Below are positions 26,720 through 35,289 of a DNA stretch of 64,000 nucleotides, one piece after another. Both the position numbers and the translations under genes were made by a program. The stretch comes from Gammaproteobacteria bacterium (GTDB lineage: Bacteria > Pseudomonadota > Gammaproteobacteria > Methylococcales > Methylomonadaceae): positions 1 through 64,000 of the forward strand of contig JAHJSQ010000033.1 of NCBI GenBank assembly GCA_018830325.1, read 5' to 3'. The notes under the pieces are model-generated. The model saw nothing but the letters and a program-made list of their open reading frames with translations, made no database searches and was not told the DNA's origin. Positions within the stretch are counted from its first letter, which is position 1. Each line of letters opens with the position of its first letter.

Positions 26720-26754
26720 CATTCACCATTCACCATTCACCATTCACCATTCAC
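26720..26754. repeat. Heptad array H2 over the argH stop codon
   Basis: Five perfect tandem copies of CATTCAC. On the minus strand, where argH is encoded, this reads GTGAATG; the argH stop codon (complement of 26751-26753) is inside the fifth copy. Upstream sequence (GGCTTGCC and TATGCTTTTC) weakly resembles the spacers of H3 and H4, but no second array is present on the other side. Confidence 0.85.
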
Positions 26755-28148
26755 GCATTCCCTGCAAGTTCGGCTCTCGCTTTGTTAATGGCCTCTCTAA
26801 CGGTGTCCGGTGCGGTTCCGCCGATATGCTTTCGGGCGGCGACCGAGCCTTCTAACGTTAATACGTTAAAGACGTCTTCATCAATGCAGTCGGAAAACTG
26901 TTGCAATTCCGTAAGCGTTAGCTCGGACAAGTCGCGTTCAGTTTCGACGCCGAGCCGCACGGCTCGGCCGACAATTTCATGCGCATCTCGAAAGGCCAGG
27001 CCTTTGCGGACGAGGTAATCGGCCAAATCGGTCGCAGTCGCGAAACCTTGTTTCGCGGCGCGGTACATGTTGTCTTTTTTTGCGCTTAAGCGGGGTACCA
27101 TGTCCGCGAATGCGCGCAGGCAATTGATGAGGGTATCGGCAGTATCGAACAACGGCTCTTTGTCTTCTTGATTATCCTTATTATAGGCGAGCGGTTGGCT
27201 TTTCATCAGCATCAATAGCGACATCAAATGTCCTGTGACGCGCCCCGATTTGCCTCGGACTAATTCCGGAACATCGGGATTTTTCTTTTGCGGCATGATG
27301 GAGGAGCCGGTGCAGAAAGCATCAGGAATATCGATGAAGTCGAATTGGGCGCTGGACCATAATACCAGTTCCTCGGAGAAGCGCGAGAGATGCATCATAA
27401 TCAAGCTGCCGACGGCACAAAATTCGATTGCGAAATCGCGGTCGCTAACCGAATCCAGCGAATTGGCCGACGGTTCGGCAAATTGCAACAGTTGCGCGGT
27501 CATGTGTCGGTCGATCGGATAGCTGGTACCAGCCAGTGCCGCGGCTCCCAATGGCATGATATTGATTCGTTTTAGGCAGTCGGCTAAGCGCTCATTGTCG
27601 CGCTTGAGCATTTCGAACCAAGCCATCAGATGATGTCCGAAAGTGATTGGTTGCGCGACCTGCAAATGGGTAAAGCCGGGCATGATCGTGTCCGCTTCAC
27701 GTTCGGCGAGGTTTAAAATGGCATTTTGCAAGCGAGTCAGTTCGGCGCGGATACGATTGATTTCATCGCGCAAATAAAGCCTAATGTCTGTCGCGACCTG
27801 ATCGTTGCGGGAGCGTCCGGTATGCAGCTTTTTGCCGGCAATGCCGATCATATCGGTCAGGCGAGCTTCGATGTTCATATGAACGTCTTCTTGTTTGACG
27901 GACCAATTAAATTGACCTTGCTCGATTTCGATGCCGATTTTTTGGAGGCCGTCGATGATCGCATCGCGTTCGTTTTCGGTGAGGATGCCGATTTTGCCCA
28001 GCATTGTTGCGTGAGCTATCGAACCTTGAATGTCTTGCTGGGCCATGCGTTTGTCGAAGTCGACCGAAGCGGTAAAGATTTCTACAAAGGCGTCGGTGGC
28101 CTCGGCAAATCGGGCGCTGGAAAGTTTTTCGGAGTTAACGTTGGTCAT
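26751..28148 (-). CDS. argH: Argininosuccinate lyase
   Basis: 465 residues, the usual size. Splits argininosuccinate into arginine and fumarate, last step of arginine synthesis. Fumarase/aspartase superfamily signature [12 protein letters not shown] near residue 280-291, with the catalytic serine loop; [19 protein letters not shown] near 107-125 and [19 protein letters not shown] near 156-174 hold the substrate histidines. The C-terminus (ARAELAGNA) ends exactly where five heptanucleotide repeats begin, so the stop codon belongs to the repeat array. Divergent from hemC with a 260-bp gap, the same arrangement found near hem genes in several gammaproteobacteria. Confidence 0.96.
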   Translation of the reverse strand: MTNVNSEKLSSARFAEATDAFVEIFTASVDFDKRMAQQDIQGSIAHATMLGKIGILTENERDAIIDGLQKIGIEIEQGQFNWSVKQEDVHMNIEARLTDMIGIAGKKLHTGRSRNDQVATDIRLYLRDEINRIRAELTRLQNAILNLAEREADTIMPGFTHLQVAQPITFGHHLMAWFEMLKRDNERLADCLKRINIMPLGAAALAGTSYPIDRHMTAQLLQFAEPSANSLDSVSDRDFAIEFCAVGSLIMMHLSRFSEELVLWSSAQFDFIDIPDAFCTGSSIMPQKKNPDVPELVRGKSGRVTGHLMSLLMLMKSQPLAYNKDNQEDKEPLFDTADTLINCLRAFADMVPRLSAKKDNMYRAAKQGFATATDLADYLVRKGLAFRDAHEIVGRAVRLGVETERDLSELTLTELQQFSDCIDEDVFNVLTLEGSVAARKHIGGTAPDTVREAINKARAELAGNA

Positions 28149-28407
28149 AAGTCTCGGTGCTGAAATTGTAAATAGCTCATTATATGCGATGCGCAGGCAT
28201 TCTTTGTTCTGAAAATTGTTGATTCGCCCCGTTTGCGTATCTGTGAAGAAAAAGTTTTCAATAGGGCATGAGTTCTGTAAGTGCCTAGAAGTAAAGTGAG
28301 TTTTTTAGGCCGTTCAAGGCTTTGTTTGCCGAAAATGAAACTCGCTAAGGATTGTACTTGTCGGACAGGTTACAATATGCATTTTTAGTTGAATATTGGG
28401 TGTTGTT

Positions 28408-29331
28408 TTGGCAAATCAAATCATTCGTATCGCAACTCGCAAGAGCCCTTTGGCTTTATGGCAGGCCGAACATGTCGCCGATCGGTTGAAGCGGGCTTTT
28501 CCTGGGCTCGAAACCGAATTGGTCACGATGACCACGAAAGGCGACAAATTGTTGGATGCACCATTGGCTAAGGTTGGCGGCAAAGGCTTATTCGTCAAGG
28601 AGTTGGAGCAGGGGATGTTGGACGGCAGGGCCGATATTGCCGTGCATTCAATGAAGGATGTGCCGGTGGAATTTCCGGATGGCTTGCATTTGTCGGTGAT
28701 TTTACAGCGTGAAGATCCTACCGATGCCTTTGTGTCTAATCACTATGCTTCGCTGAGCGAGCTGCCCGAACAACCTAGAATAGGGACTTGCAGCTTGCGC
28801 AGACAATGTCAAATCAAGGAAAAATTTCCCAATGCCGAAATATTGACATTAAGAGGTAATGTCAATACCCGTTTGGCCAAGCTCGATGCGGGCGAATTCG
28901 ATGCGATCATTCTTGCCTCGGCCGGGCTGATTCGCTTAGGTATGCAGCATAGAATCGCCGCGCGGCTCGATCCTAGCGAAAGTCTGCCGGCCATCGGGCA
29001 AGGCGCGATCGGGATCGAATGCCGAAGCGACGATACGGTTATCAATGAATTATTGAGTCGGCTGCATGATCCGGAAACCCATATTTGTGTATCTGCCGAG
29101 CGTGCGATGAATGCTCGATTAAAAGGCGGTTGCCAAGTCCCGATAGCCGGTTTTGCGACCTTGCAATCGGATATTCTTTACATGCGAGGCTTGGTCGGCG
29201 ATCCGGACGGTAGTGTGATATATCGCGCCGAACGAAGCGGGTCGGCCGAACAGGCCGAGCAGATAGGTGTGTCTATTGCCGAAGAGTTATTGGCTAACGG
29301 CGCCGATAAAATTTTGCAAGCTTTGTTTTAG
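28408..29331 (+). CDS. hemC: Hydroxymethylbilane synthase (porphobilinogen deaminase)
   Basis: 307 residues from a TTG at 28408, chosen because homologues start close to [13 protein letters not shown]; a second TTG 12 bp upstream is possible and no ATG is available. Joins four porphobilinogens into the linear tetrapyrrole. Visible: [17 protein letters not shown] at the N-terminus, [13 protein letters not shown] near 79-91, [20 protein letters not shown] near 127-146, and the dipyrromethane-cofactor cysteine in [11 protein letters not shown] near 239-249. First gene of the hemC-hemD-hemX-hemY run; the hemD start is 4 bp past its stop. The TTG start and weak ribosome site imply modest translation. 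Confidence 0.95.
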   Translation: MANQIIRIATRKSPLALWQAEHVADRLKRAFPGLETELVTMTTKGDKLLDAPLAKVGGKGLFVKELEQGMLDGRADIAVHSMKDVPVEFPDGLHLSVILQREDPTDAFVSNHYASLSELPEQPRIGTCSLRRQCQIKEKFPNAEILTLRGNVNTRLAKLDAGEFDAIILASAGLIRLGMQHRIAARLDPSESLPAIGQGAIGIECRSDDTVINELLSRLHDPETHICVSAERAMNARLKGGCQVPIAGFATLQSDILYMRGLVGDPDGSVIYRAERSGSAEQAEQIGVSIAEELLANGADKILQALF

Positions 29332-29335
29332 ATTA

Positions 29336-30106
29336 ATGACGAATGCAAAGCCGTTTTTAGTGCTGGTGACTCGCCCGGTTCATCAGGCGCACAATTTGAC
29401 TCGAATGATCGAAAGTCGTGGTTGGCAAGCCGTACCCTTTCCGGTACTCGAAATTGTTCCGCGGCCTCGCTCGACTAACGAATTTGAAATGTTGGAAAAG
29501 CTGCAATATTTCGATTGTTTAATCTTTGTTAGCGCTAATGCGGTAAATTTTGCGCTGCAAGCGAATAATGGCAAAATAACTCCATTTAAACAGTGTAAAA
29601 TCGCCTCGGTTGGAAAAGCCACGGCCAGAGCTTTGGAGTCTGCAGGACTCGTCGTGGATTGGGTGCCTGAGACCGGATTCGATAGCGAAGCTTTATTGAC
29701 ACTGCCTTATTTTCATGGGGTTGAGGGACGCTCCTTTTTAATAGTCAGGGGCGAAGGCGGTCGGGAAAAACTTGCCGATACTTTGCGCGAAAGAGGTGCG
29801 GCCGTTGAATATTGGGAGGTCTATCAAAGAATTCGACCGCAATCCGATGTTCAGCCGGTGGTCGATTTGTTAAAACGCGGAGAACTTAGCCTGATCACGG
29901 TAAGTAGCGGTGAAGCATTGCGCAATCTTGTGGATATGTTAAGTTCTTACGCAAAGCCGGAATTGATGTCCGTCCCGTTGGTCGTTATCAGCGAAAGAAT
30001 GAAATGTCTTGCCGAGGATATCGGCTTTAAAAGAATCGCTTTAGCCTCCGGTCCGGATGACGAAGCGATTGTTCAAAAAGTAACTACTGTGTGCAATGGG
30101 GAATAG
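29336..30106 (+). CDS. hemD: Uroporphyrinogen-III synthase
   Basis: 256 residues from the ATG at 29336, 4 bp after the hemC stop; an upstream in-frame start inside hemC is not needed. Closes and inverts ring D of hydroxymethylbilane. Sequence is weakly conserved in this family but the landmarks are there: LVLVTRPVHQAHNLTRMIES at the N-terminus, FDCLIFVSANAVNFALQ near 60-76, IASVGKATARALESAGL near 90, VRGEGGREKLADTLRERGAA near 137-156 and LITVSSGEALRNLVDM near 182. Sits between hemC and hemX and overlaps hemX by 11 bp, which supports a single transcript and coupled translation. Confidence 0.92.
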   Translation: MTNAKPFLVLVTRPVHQAHNLTRMIESRGWQAVPFPVLEIVPRPRSTNEFEMLEKLQYFDCLIFVSANAVNFALQANNGKITPFKQCKIASVGKATARALESAGLVVDWVPETGFDSEALLTLPYFHGVEGRSFLIVRGEGGREKLADTLRERGAAVEYWEVYQRIRPQSDVQPVVDLLKRGELSLITVSSGEALRNLVDMLSSYAKPELMSVPLVVISERMKCLAEDIGFKRIALASGPDDEAIVQKVTTVCNGE

Positions 30107-31280
30107 TGTGGCCGAAGTGACTGAAAATCAAGAGCGGGAAGCGGAAGCTGAAACGGATACGAAAACGGCGAATAGCAGCGAAAAAGTGCACCGATCCCGA
30201 AGCGGATTTTGGCTGGCGGTGATTGTTTTTTTGGTTATCCTATCGATCGTTGGCATAGGCTTGTTTTTATTTGCTCAGTTAAGACAGCAGCAGGAGACGC
30301 TTGGCGGTGAAGTCTCTAAAGGAGATATGCAATTATTCGAGTTGACTAAGCAAATCAGCGGCTACCAAACGCAAATTGCCGCGATTCAATCGCATTTGAC
30401 GACGATCGAATCAGATTTGAAAGCGAAAGATAGGTTGATTAACGAATCCTTAACCGAGTTTTCTCAACTGCAGTCCGAAAAATTGGAAGCGATACGTACC
30501 GATTTGAATACTCGAATTCAACAGGTTCAGCGCCAATTGGGTAAAACGCGTGGCGATTGGTTAATCGCCGATGCCGAGTATTTGCTTAGCGTCGCAAATC
30601 AGCGCCTGCAGTTGACCGGCGATGTCGAGACTGCTCGTGAAGCGTTGCAAGCGGCGGATCAACGTTTGCGTGAAAGCGGCGATGCGGCCGCCTATAAAGT
30701 ACGCGAACAAATTGCCAAAGAAATTGCCGAATTAGGTAAGGTGCAACTGCTCGATATTGTCGGGGTTTATTCGTCAATCAGAACATTAGAGACCGAAATC
30801 GGTAAGTTGTCGTTGATTAAACCTTATTCAGGTAAGCCTCTGACGCCGTCTGAAGAAATACACGATCATGCTCAGCATACCGATGAAGAGCACGACCTTC
30901 TGTCGAAAGCGTTAAAAAGTTTGCAAGGAGTGGTAACGGTGAGGCATACCGACCAGCCTATCACTGAAATTATTACGCCGGAGGAAGCGCAGTTCACTCG
31001 CCAACAATTGCGTGTCAAATTAGAAATGATAAAAATCGGTTTGGTGCAGCAAAACGAAGTTTTATACAAGGCCAGTATTGCCGATGCAAAGGAATGGGTT
31101 GCCGAAAATTTTACAAGTAATTCGATCGCCAGAAACTTCGTGGCCGAATTGGATAAGCTCGAAGCGATTAGTTTACATAGTCAATATCCCGATATCAGTC
31201 ATTCACTAAAAATGCTACGCGATATCACCAAACTAAGAATCGAAACCGATAAGGCTTTGTCGGCTCCTGAGCCATCCTGA
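30096..31280 (+). CDS. hemX: HemX-type membrane protein of the hem cluster
   Basis: 394 residues; an ATG overlapping hemD by 11 bp is taken, with a GTG at 30108 as alternative. A highly charged N-terminal cytoplasmic tail is followed by one membrane helix at about 38-60 (FWLAVIVFLVILSIVGIGLF) and a long periplasm-facing helical region with coiled-coil pattern (TKQISGYQTQIAAIQSHLTT onward) and then a globular part (DWLIADAEYLLSVANQRLQL near 152). HemX proteins are sometimes named uroporphyrinogen-III methyltransferases, but no SAM-methylase motif is visible here, and the biochemical role is not settled. hemY follows after 19 bp. Confidence 0.9.
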   Translation: MGNSVAEVTENQEREAEAETDTKTANSSEKVHRSRSGFWLAVIVFLVILSIVGIGLFLFAQLRQQQETLGGEVSKGDMQLFELTKQISGYQTQIAAIQSHLTTIESDLKAKDRLINESLTEFSQLQSEKLEAIRTDLNTRIQQVQRQLGKTRGDWLIADAEYLLSVANQRLQLTGDVETAREALQAADQRLRESGDAAAYKVREQIAKEIAELGKVQLLDIVGVYSSIRTLETEIGKLSLIKPYSGKPLTPSEEIHDHAQHTDEEHDLLSKALKSLQGVVTVRHTDQPITEIITPEEAQFTRQQLRVKLEMIKIGLVQQNEVLYKASIADAKEWVAENFTSNSIARNFVAELDKLEAISLHSQYPDISHSLKMLRDITKLRIETDKALSAPEPS

Positions 31281-31299
31281 ATATAACAACGGGTACATT

Positions 31300-32529
31300 A
31301 TGAAAAATATTATTTTTTTTCTGGGCTCGCTGTTTATCGCCATCGCGGTCGCTTTTGGGATACACAGTTGGTTTTCTCGCTACGACGATCCGGGCTATGT
31401 CTTGATTGGTATAGGCCATTGGTCCTTGGAAACGTCTTTGGTGGCGTTAGGTGTAACGTTAGTCATTGCCTTTTTTCTGTTCTATATGTTTTTTCGCCTG
31501 TTGGGCTGGTTGCTTCGGCTGCCCGGCAAGGTTAAATCTCATGGTCAAAGCGTCAAATACAACCGATCTCAAGAAGCTTTAATCGCAGGCTTAGTGGATT
31601 CGGCGGAAGGAAATTGGGAAAAAGCCGAAAAAATTCTGATCAAACATGCATCGCATAGTGGCGCGCCATTGATTCATTATTTAACTGCGGCACGCGCCGC
31701 TCAGTCGCGCGGAGCTGTTGAAAAGCGCGATGAATATTTAAGAATTGCCGCGGAGCGATCGCCGGGCGCCGATATTGCGGTTGGTTTGACCCAGGCGGAA
31801 ATGCATTTGTCGGAGCAGCAGTTCGATCAAGCGCTCGACACGCTGAAAAAACTACACTCAATCAATCCCGCTCATGCCAGTGTTTTGAAGCTGTTGCATC
31901 AGACATATCGCCAATTAGGGGACTGGGATGCGATACGTAAAATTATTCCGTCGATGAATAAAAGTAAAGTGTTGATGGAAACCGAAATCAAACTGCTGGA
32001 AGCCGAGGTTTTTAGCGGCTTGTTGAGGCAGGCGGCGGAAAACGGCGATTATACCAAGATTCAAGAAGTCTGGCAGGAGGTGCCTGATTATATTAAGCGT
32101 ATACAAGGGATTCCCGCGATTTATTTTGCTGGTATGATCGATGTTGGTGCGGGCGCCAAAATAGAGGACGAACTAGCACGCTCGATTTCCGAGGATTGGG
32201 ACGAAACGTTGTTGGTATTGTTCGGGAGCGTTCAATCCAACGAACCTCAAAGGCAGCTTAAAACCGCAGAAGGTTGGCTTAAGGCCTATCCCGATAATGC
32301 AGTTTTGTTGAGGGTACTCGGTAAAATCAGTAAACGTTGTAAAGAAACGGATAAGGCTGGGCAATATTTGGAAAAAAGTATTGCCTTGGAACCTTCGGTT
32401 TCGGCTTATCAATTGTTAGCAGACTTATTGACCGAAAAAGGCGATAAAAATTCGGCGCTTGAATGCTACAAATGCGCTCTCGACTTGGCATCCGGTGAAG
32501 TGGCGCGCCAGGTAGAAAATATTACATGA
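31300..32529 (+). CDS. hemY: HemY-type tetratricopeptide membrane protein
   Basis: 409 residues. Two N-terminal membrane helices (NIIFFLGSLFIAIAVAFGIH at about 3-22; LVALGVTLVIAFFLFYMFFR at about 48-67) precede a long tetratricopeptide-like solenoid, for example AEKILIKHASHSGAPLIHYL, DQALDTLKKLHSINPAHASV and the C-terminal EKGDKNSALECYKCALDLAS. This is the proteobacterial HemY of the hemCDXY cluster, distinct from the oxygen-dependent protoporphyrinogen oxidase that shares the name in Bacillus. It is thought to act in late haem synthesis or membrane assembly of that pathway; the exact role is unknown. Last gene of the run. The following gap is filled with repeats. Confidence 0.92.
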   Translation: MKNIIFFLGSLFIAIAVAFGIHSWFSRYDDPGYVLIGIGHWSLETSLVALGVTLVIAFFLFYMFFRLLGWLLRLPGKVKSHGQSVKYNRSQEALIAGLVDSAEGNWEKAEKILIKHASHSGAPLIHYLTAARAAQSRGAVEKRDEYLRIAAERSPGADIAVGLTQAEMHLSEQQFDQALDTLKKLHSINPAHASVLKLLHQTYRQLGDWDAIRKIIPSMNKSKVLMETEIKLLEAEVFSGLLRQAAENGDYTKIQEVWQEVPDYIKRIQGIPAIYFAGMIDVGAGAKIEDELARSISEDWDETLLVLFGSVQSNEPQRQLKTAEGWLKAYPDNAVLLRVLGKISKRCKETDKAGQYLEKSIALEPSVSAYQLLADLLTEKGDKNSALECYKCALDLASGEVARQVENIT

Positions 32530-32603
32530 TAACCGGCTGAAAAATGATAATTGGAAATTTTTGCGGCTTAAGTAAAGCTCTCATCATCCTGGATAAAAAG
32601 TTT

Positions 32604-32672
32604 CACCATGAAGATAAGAAGTTAATTCAATAACTTCTTATGCGTTTGTATAGAACCTTCGTTCACCCACTA
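32604..32672 (+). repeat. Dispersed repeat R5, copy 2 (left block)
   Basis: Opens CACCATGAAGATAAGAAGTT and contains the small hairpin GAAGTTAATTCAATAACTTC. Matches 22530-22600. The second block of R5 reappears at about 32936-32995, on the far side of element A3, as if A3 had inserted into this repeat or the blocks had been shuffled. Confidence 0.55.
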
Positions 32673-32675
32673 GGT

Positions 32676-32914
32676 TATACCCGTAGATGAAAATTCGGCT
32701 CCAGGGTGCCCGTCAAAGGACGCTGAAAACCCCATCCTAAATTATTTAAAACAATTAACCATGGTCAATGGGCTATGGAATTTAGGTGCTGGGTAAATAC
32801 GTCCATGCCGGCTCTATCCCAGCTCCATGCTGGTCCCACACCTAGCGTTAGGTGTGGGACCGAGTACCCGGGGTCTGTTCCGACACTACCGAAATTTGAA
32901 GTGCGAAAGATATA
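32676..32914. repeat. Inverted-repeat element, family A copy A3, carrying nested palindrome C3
   Basis: 239 bp. Left end TATACCCGTAGATGAAAATT, right end CGAAATTTGAAGTGCGAAAG then ATATA. The core is split after GGACGCTGAAAA by a 63-bp imperfect palindrome (about 32730-32792, arms CCTAAATT and AATTTAGGTG) and resumes as TAAATACGTCCATGCCGGCT. A second hairpin, CCCACACCTAGCG against TTAGGTGTGGG, lies at 32835-32865. Confidence 0.75.
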
Positions 32915-33055
32915 ACGACAATGATTAGGTGATTTCCTGAAGTACTTCATGAGCTTCATGGTTAAATTGCCGAGCTTAGGATCATCATTATCGGTAAAAT
33001 TCGAGCGATCCGTGTGGCGATCTATTCAGCGACTAGTGCCCCCCTTTTTTTCGGA

Positions 33056-34354
33056 ATGTTAAGGCTAAACATCGTGCGAATTATTTATTCCGCCGTTTTT
33101 TATTTTTTATTGCCGCTGATTTTTGGGCGATTGCTTTGGCGGAGTATCAAGGCGCCCGAATACCGTAATCGATATTGGGAGAGGCTTGGGCTGTATCGGC
33201 GCAATTTCGAAGGTCCGTTTATTTGGTTTCATGCCGTATCGGTCGGTGAGGCCGAGGCGGCTTTTCCGTTAATTAAGCGCCTTCAGCAAGATTATCCTGC
33301 AAAAAAGTTTCTGATAACCACAACCACACCGACCGGATCCGCGCGTGTCCAAGCTGTTTTGGCTGATTCCGTCGCTCATGTTTACCTTCCTTACGATACG
33401 CCCGGTTCGGTCGCGCGGTTTATTGCTGCATTCAGCCCCGAGATTGGCGTCATTATGGAGACCGAAATTTGGCCCAATCTATTTGCAGCCTGCGAGGCAA
33501 AGGGTGTTCCAATATGTATTGTCAATGCTCGGTTGTCCGATAAATCCGCGCGCGGTTACGCCAAAATTCCGAGCCTGATTAAACCGGCACTTGCTTGCGT
33601 TAGTCAAATTGCCGCTCAAACAAAGGAGGATGCCGAACGATTCGTGTCGATCGGTGCGGAACGAGAGCGTATACAATCGGTTGGTAATTTGAAATTCGAT
33701 ATCGATTTCGATCCGCAATTCCTGGACCGAGGTAAGCAACTAAAGCAGGAATACTTCGCCGGGCGCTTTGTTTGGATTATCGCCAGTACGCATAAGAACG
33801 AAGAAGCGATTATTTTAAGTCTTTATCCGAAGCTCAAAGCCTCGATACCTGAGTTGCTCCTATTGCTCGTCCCTCGTCACCCTGAAAGGTTTTCCGAAGT
33901 CGAGCGTCTGATTGTCAGCAATGATTTAAAGCCGATAACCCGTTCGTCCGGATTGAAATGTGCGGATGAAACCGACGTATTCTTATTAGATAGCATGGGC
34001 GAATTGAAGTTGTTTTATGCCGCTGCCGATTTGGCTTTTGTCGGCGGTAGTATGGTGCCGGTCGGAGGGCATAATATTTTAGAGCCGGCGGCACTTGGAG
34101 TTCCGGTGATGTTCGGGCCTTACATGGATAATTTCAGAGAGATTCAATCCAATGTGTTAGCCGTTGAGGCTGCGGTTCAATGTTTCAACGAAGCGGAAAT
34201 CCTGTCTAATGTTGATTACTTACATCAAAATCCAACGGCGCGTGATGCATTGGTCCAAAAAGGATTGCAATTTGTCGCAGATAACAAGGGAGCTATGGAG
34301 AAGATTGTGATCTTGATCGGTTCGTTAATCGGATGTAATAAAGGTGAAAGGTGA
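33056..34354 (+). CDS. waaA: 3-deoxy-D-manno-octulosonic-acid (Kdo) transferase
   Basis: 432 residues from the ATG at 33056; an upstream GTG at 33014 would add 14 unlikely residues. Glycosyltransferase family 30 enzyme that adds Kdo to lipid A at the inner membrane. The N-terminal anchor IIYSAVFYFLLPLIFGRLLW precedes RYWERLGLY, the donor/acceptor blocks FHAVSVGEAEAAFPLI near 66-81, TTTTPTGSARV near 96, GVIMETEIWPNLFAACEAKG near 130-149 and VPVGGHNILEPAALGVPVMF near 338-357. The last residues (CNKGER) are read from heptad repeats AAGGTGA, and the stop codon lies in the second repeat unit, so the normal C-terminus may have been altered slightly by array growth. Confidence 0.94.
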   Translation: MLRLNIVRIIYSAVFYFLLPLIFGRLLWRSIKAPEYRNRYWERLGLYRRNFEGPFIWFHAVSVGEAEAAFPLIKRLQQDYPAKKFLITTTTPTGSARVQAVLADSVAHVYLPYDTPGSVARFIAAFSPEIGVIMETEIWPNLFAACEAKGVPICIVNARLSDKSARGYAKIPSLIKPALACVSQIAAQTKEDAERFVSIGAERERIQSVGNLKFDIDFDPQFLDRGKQLKQEYFAGRFVWIIASTHKNEEAIILSLYPKLKASIPELLLLLVPRHPERFSEVERLIVSNDLKPITRSSGLKCADETDVFLLDSMGELKLFYAAADLAFVGGSMVPVGGHNILEPAALGVPVMFGPYMDNFREIQSNVLAVEAAVQCFNEAEILSNVDYLHQNPTARDALVQKGLQFVADNKGAMEKIVILIGSLIGCNKGER

Positions 34355-34419
34355 AAGGTGAAAGGTGAAATCGGTGCTTGACAAGAAGTCGAAATGCTGA
34401 ATTATTTCACTATTCACTA
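34341..34419. repeat. Heptad element H3 over the waaA stop codon
   Basis: Four copies of AAGGTGA (34341-34368, plus AA), a 35-nt spacer (34371-34405) containing GCTTGACAA and AAATGC, then two copies of TTCACTA (34406-34419). The waaA stop codon TGA is at 34352-34354, inside copy 2. The spacer aligns without gaps to the one in H4 at 62304-62338 with 23 of 35 bases identical. Confidence 0.85.
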
Positions 34420-34558
34420 TTTTTCTAGGCCTAAGTGCTTTTTATCGTTTTAAAGTTTGTCCGGAGCTTGATTCAAAAATAATCAATCGAACTTTTTCGA
34501 AAATGGTTATTATCCGCTTCTGTGGTCTAATGATATTAATAATAAATGGAGAACATAC

Positions 34559-34792
34559 ATGCTCAAACAAGAATTAGTGGACGAACTCAATATTTTGCTG
34601 CATTACAATCTGACGACGACACTCGAGGGAATCAAAATCCATAAGGATGCCGATGCCTCTGTAATCGATGCAGTAGCGCGTTTGTACCAAAAGGGCTTAG
34701 TAACGCAAGCAGATGGCGGATATTTGACCGACCTTGGTCGAACGGCAGCCGAGCATGCGCAAGCTTGTCATATTATTCTTACCTCCGGTTGA
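34559..34792 (+). CDS. Conserved small protein, TIGR02647-type
   Basis: 77 residues, acidic and mostly helical, with a winged-helix-like pattern (LVDELNILLHYNLTTTLEGI near 5-24; VARLYQKGLVTQADGGYLTD near 48-67). It resembles the uncharacterised TIGR02647 family, short proteins of gammaproteobacteria with no known role. Preceded by an AT-rich leader containing TGGAGAACATAC in front of the ATG, giving a usable ribosome site. Followed 35 bp later by another short conserved gene on the same strand, so the two may form a transcript. The 200 bp upstream hold the tail of H3 and nothing else recognised. Confidence 0.7.
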   Translation: MLKQELVDELNILLHYNLTTTLEGIKIHKDADASVIDAVARLYQKGLVTQADGGYLTDLGRTAAEHAQACHIILTSG

Positions 34793-34827
34793 GGTTGTTG
34801 CTTACGGGGTTTCAGGAGGCTTAAACG

Positions 34828-35148
34828 ATGAAAGTATTTTTATTATTCTCCGGTAGCGGCACGATGGTTGTGATGACGGATCGTTCGCAAGTCGACGATC
34901 CGTCTTTTTTAGCGGTGCTGGCAGGCAAGGGCGTCGAAAAGTTTGTGGTCTATGAAATTCCGGTGCCGTTAGCCAGAGAGCGTTATGGACATCATTTCGA
35001 AAAGGCCGAACAAGAATTGAGTGCGGATCGTCCTTTACGAGTGCTCGATTATAACGGCGAACGCGCAATGCGTTTGTTTCGATTCGCCGAATTGGGCGCT
35101 GTGGTCATGCATGAGCCGGAAGGATATACGGAGCAAAAAAGTTTTTGA
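34828..35148 (+). CDS. Conserved hypothetical cytosolic protein
   Basis: 106 residues with alternating strands and helices and no signal peptide or membrane segment. It begins MKVFLLFSGSGTMVVMTDRS and has VEKFVVYEIPVPLARERYGH in the middle. I recognise the general look of a conserved proteobacterial cytosolic protein but not a functional family. The sequence is well behaved (clear AGGAGG-like TTTCAGGAGGCTTAAACG upstream of the ATG), which supports a real gene. It follows the TIGR02647-type gene by 35 bp and precedes the flavoprotein gene by 141 bp, all on the same strand. Confidence 0.65.
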   Translation: MKVFLLFSGSGTMVVMTDRSQVDDPSFLAVLAGKGVEKFVVYEIPVPLARERYGHHFEKAEQELSADRPLRVLDYNGERAMRLFRFAELGAVVMHEPEGYTEQKSF

Positions 35149-35289
35149 TGGCCCCCGTCTCTTTTATTTCAAATGCGCTTGTCGCTTATGTATGTCCTAC
35201 AAGGCTAATTTCTCACGCCGATTGACTCGAAGTCTGGTGATTTGATTGCGGTTCTTGTATAGTTCGCCGCTTTTTTCCGGATATAAACT

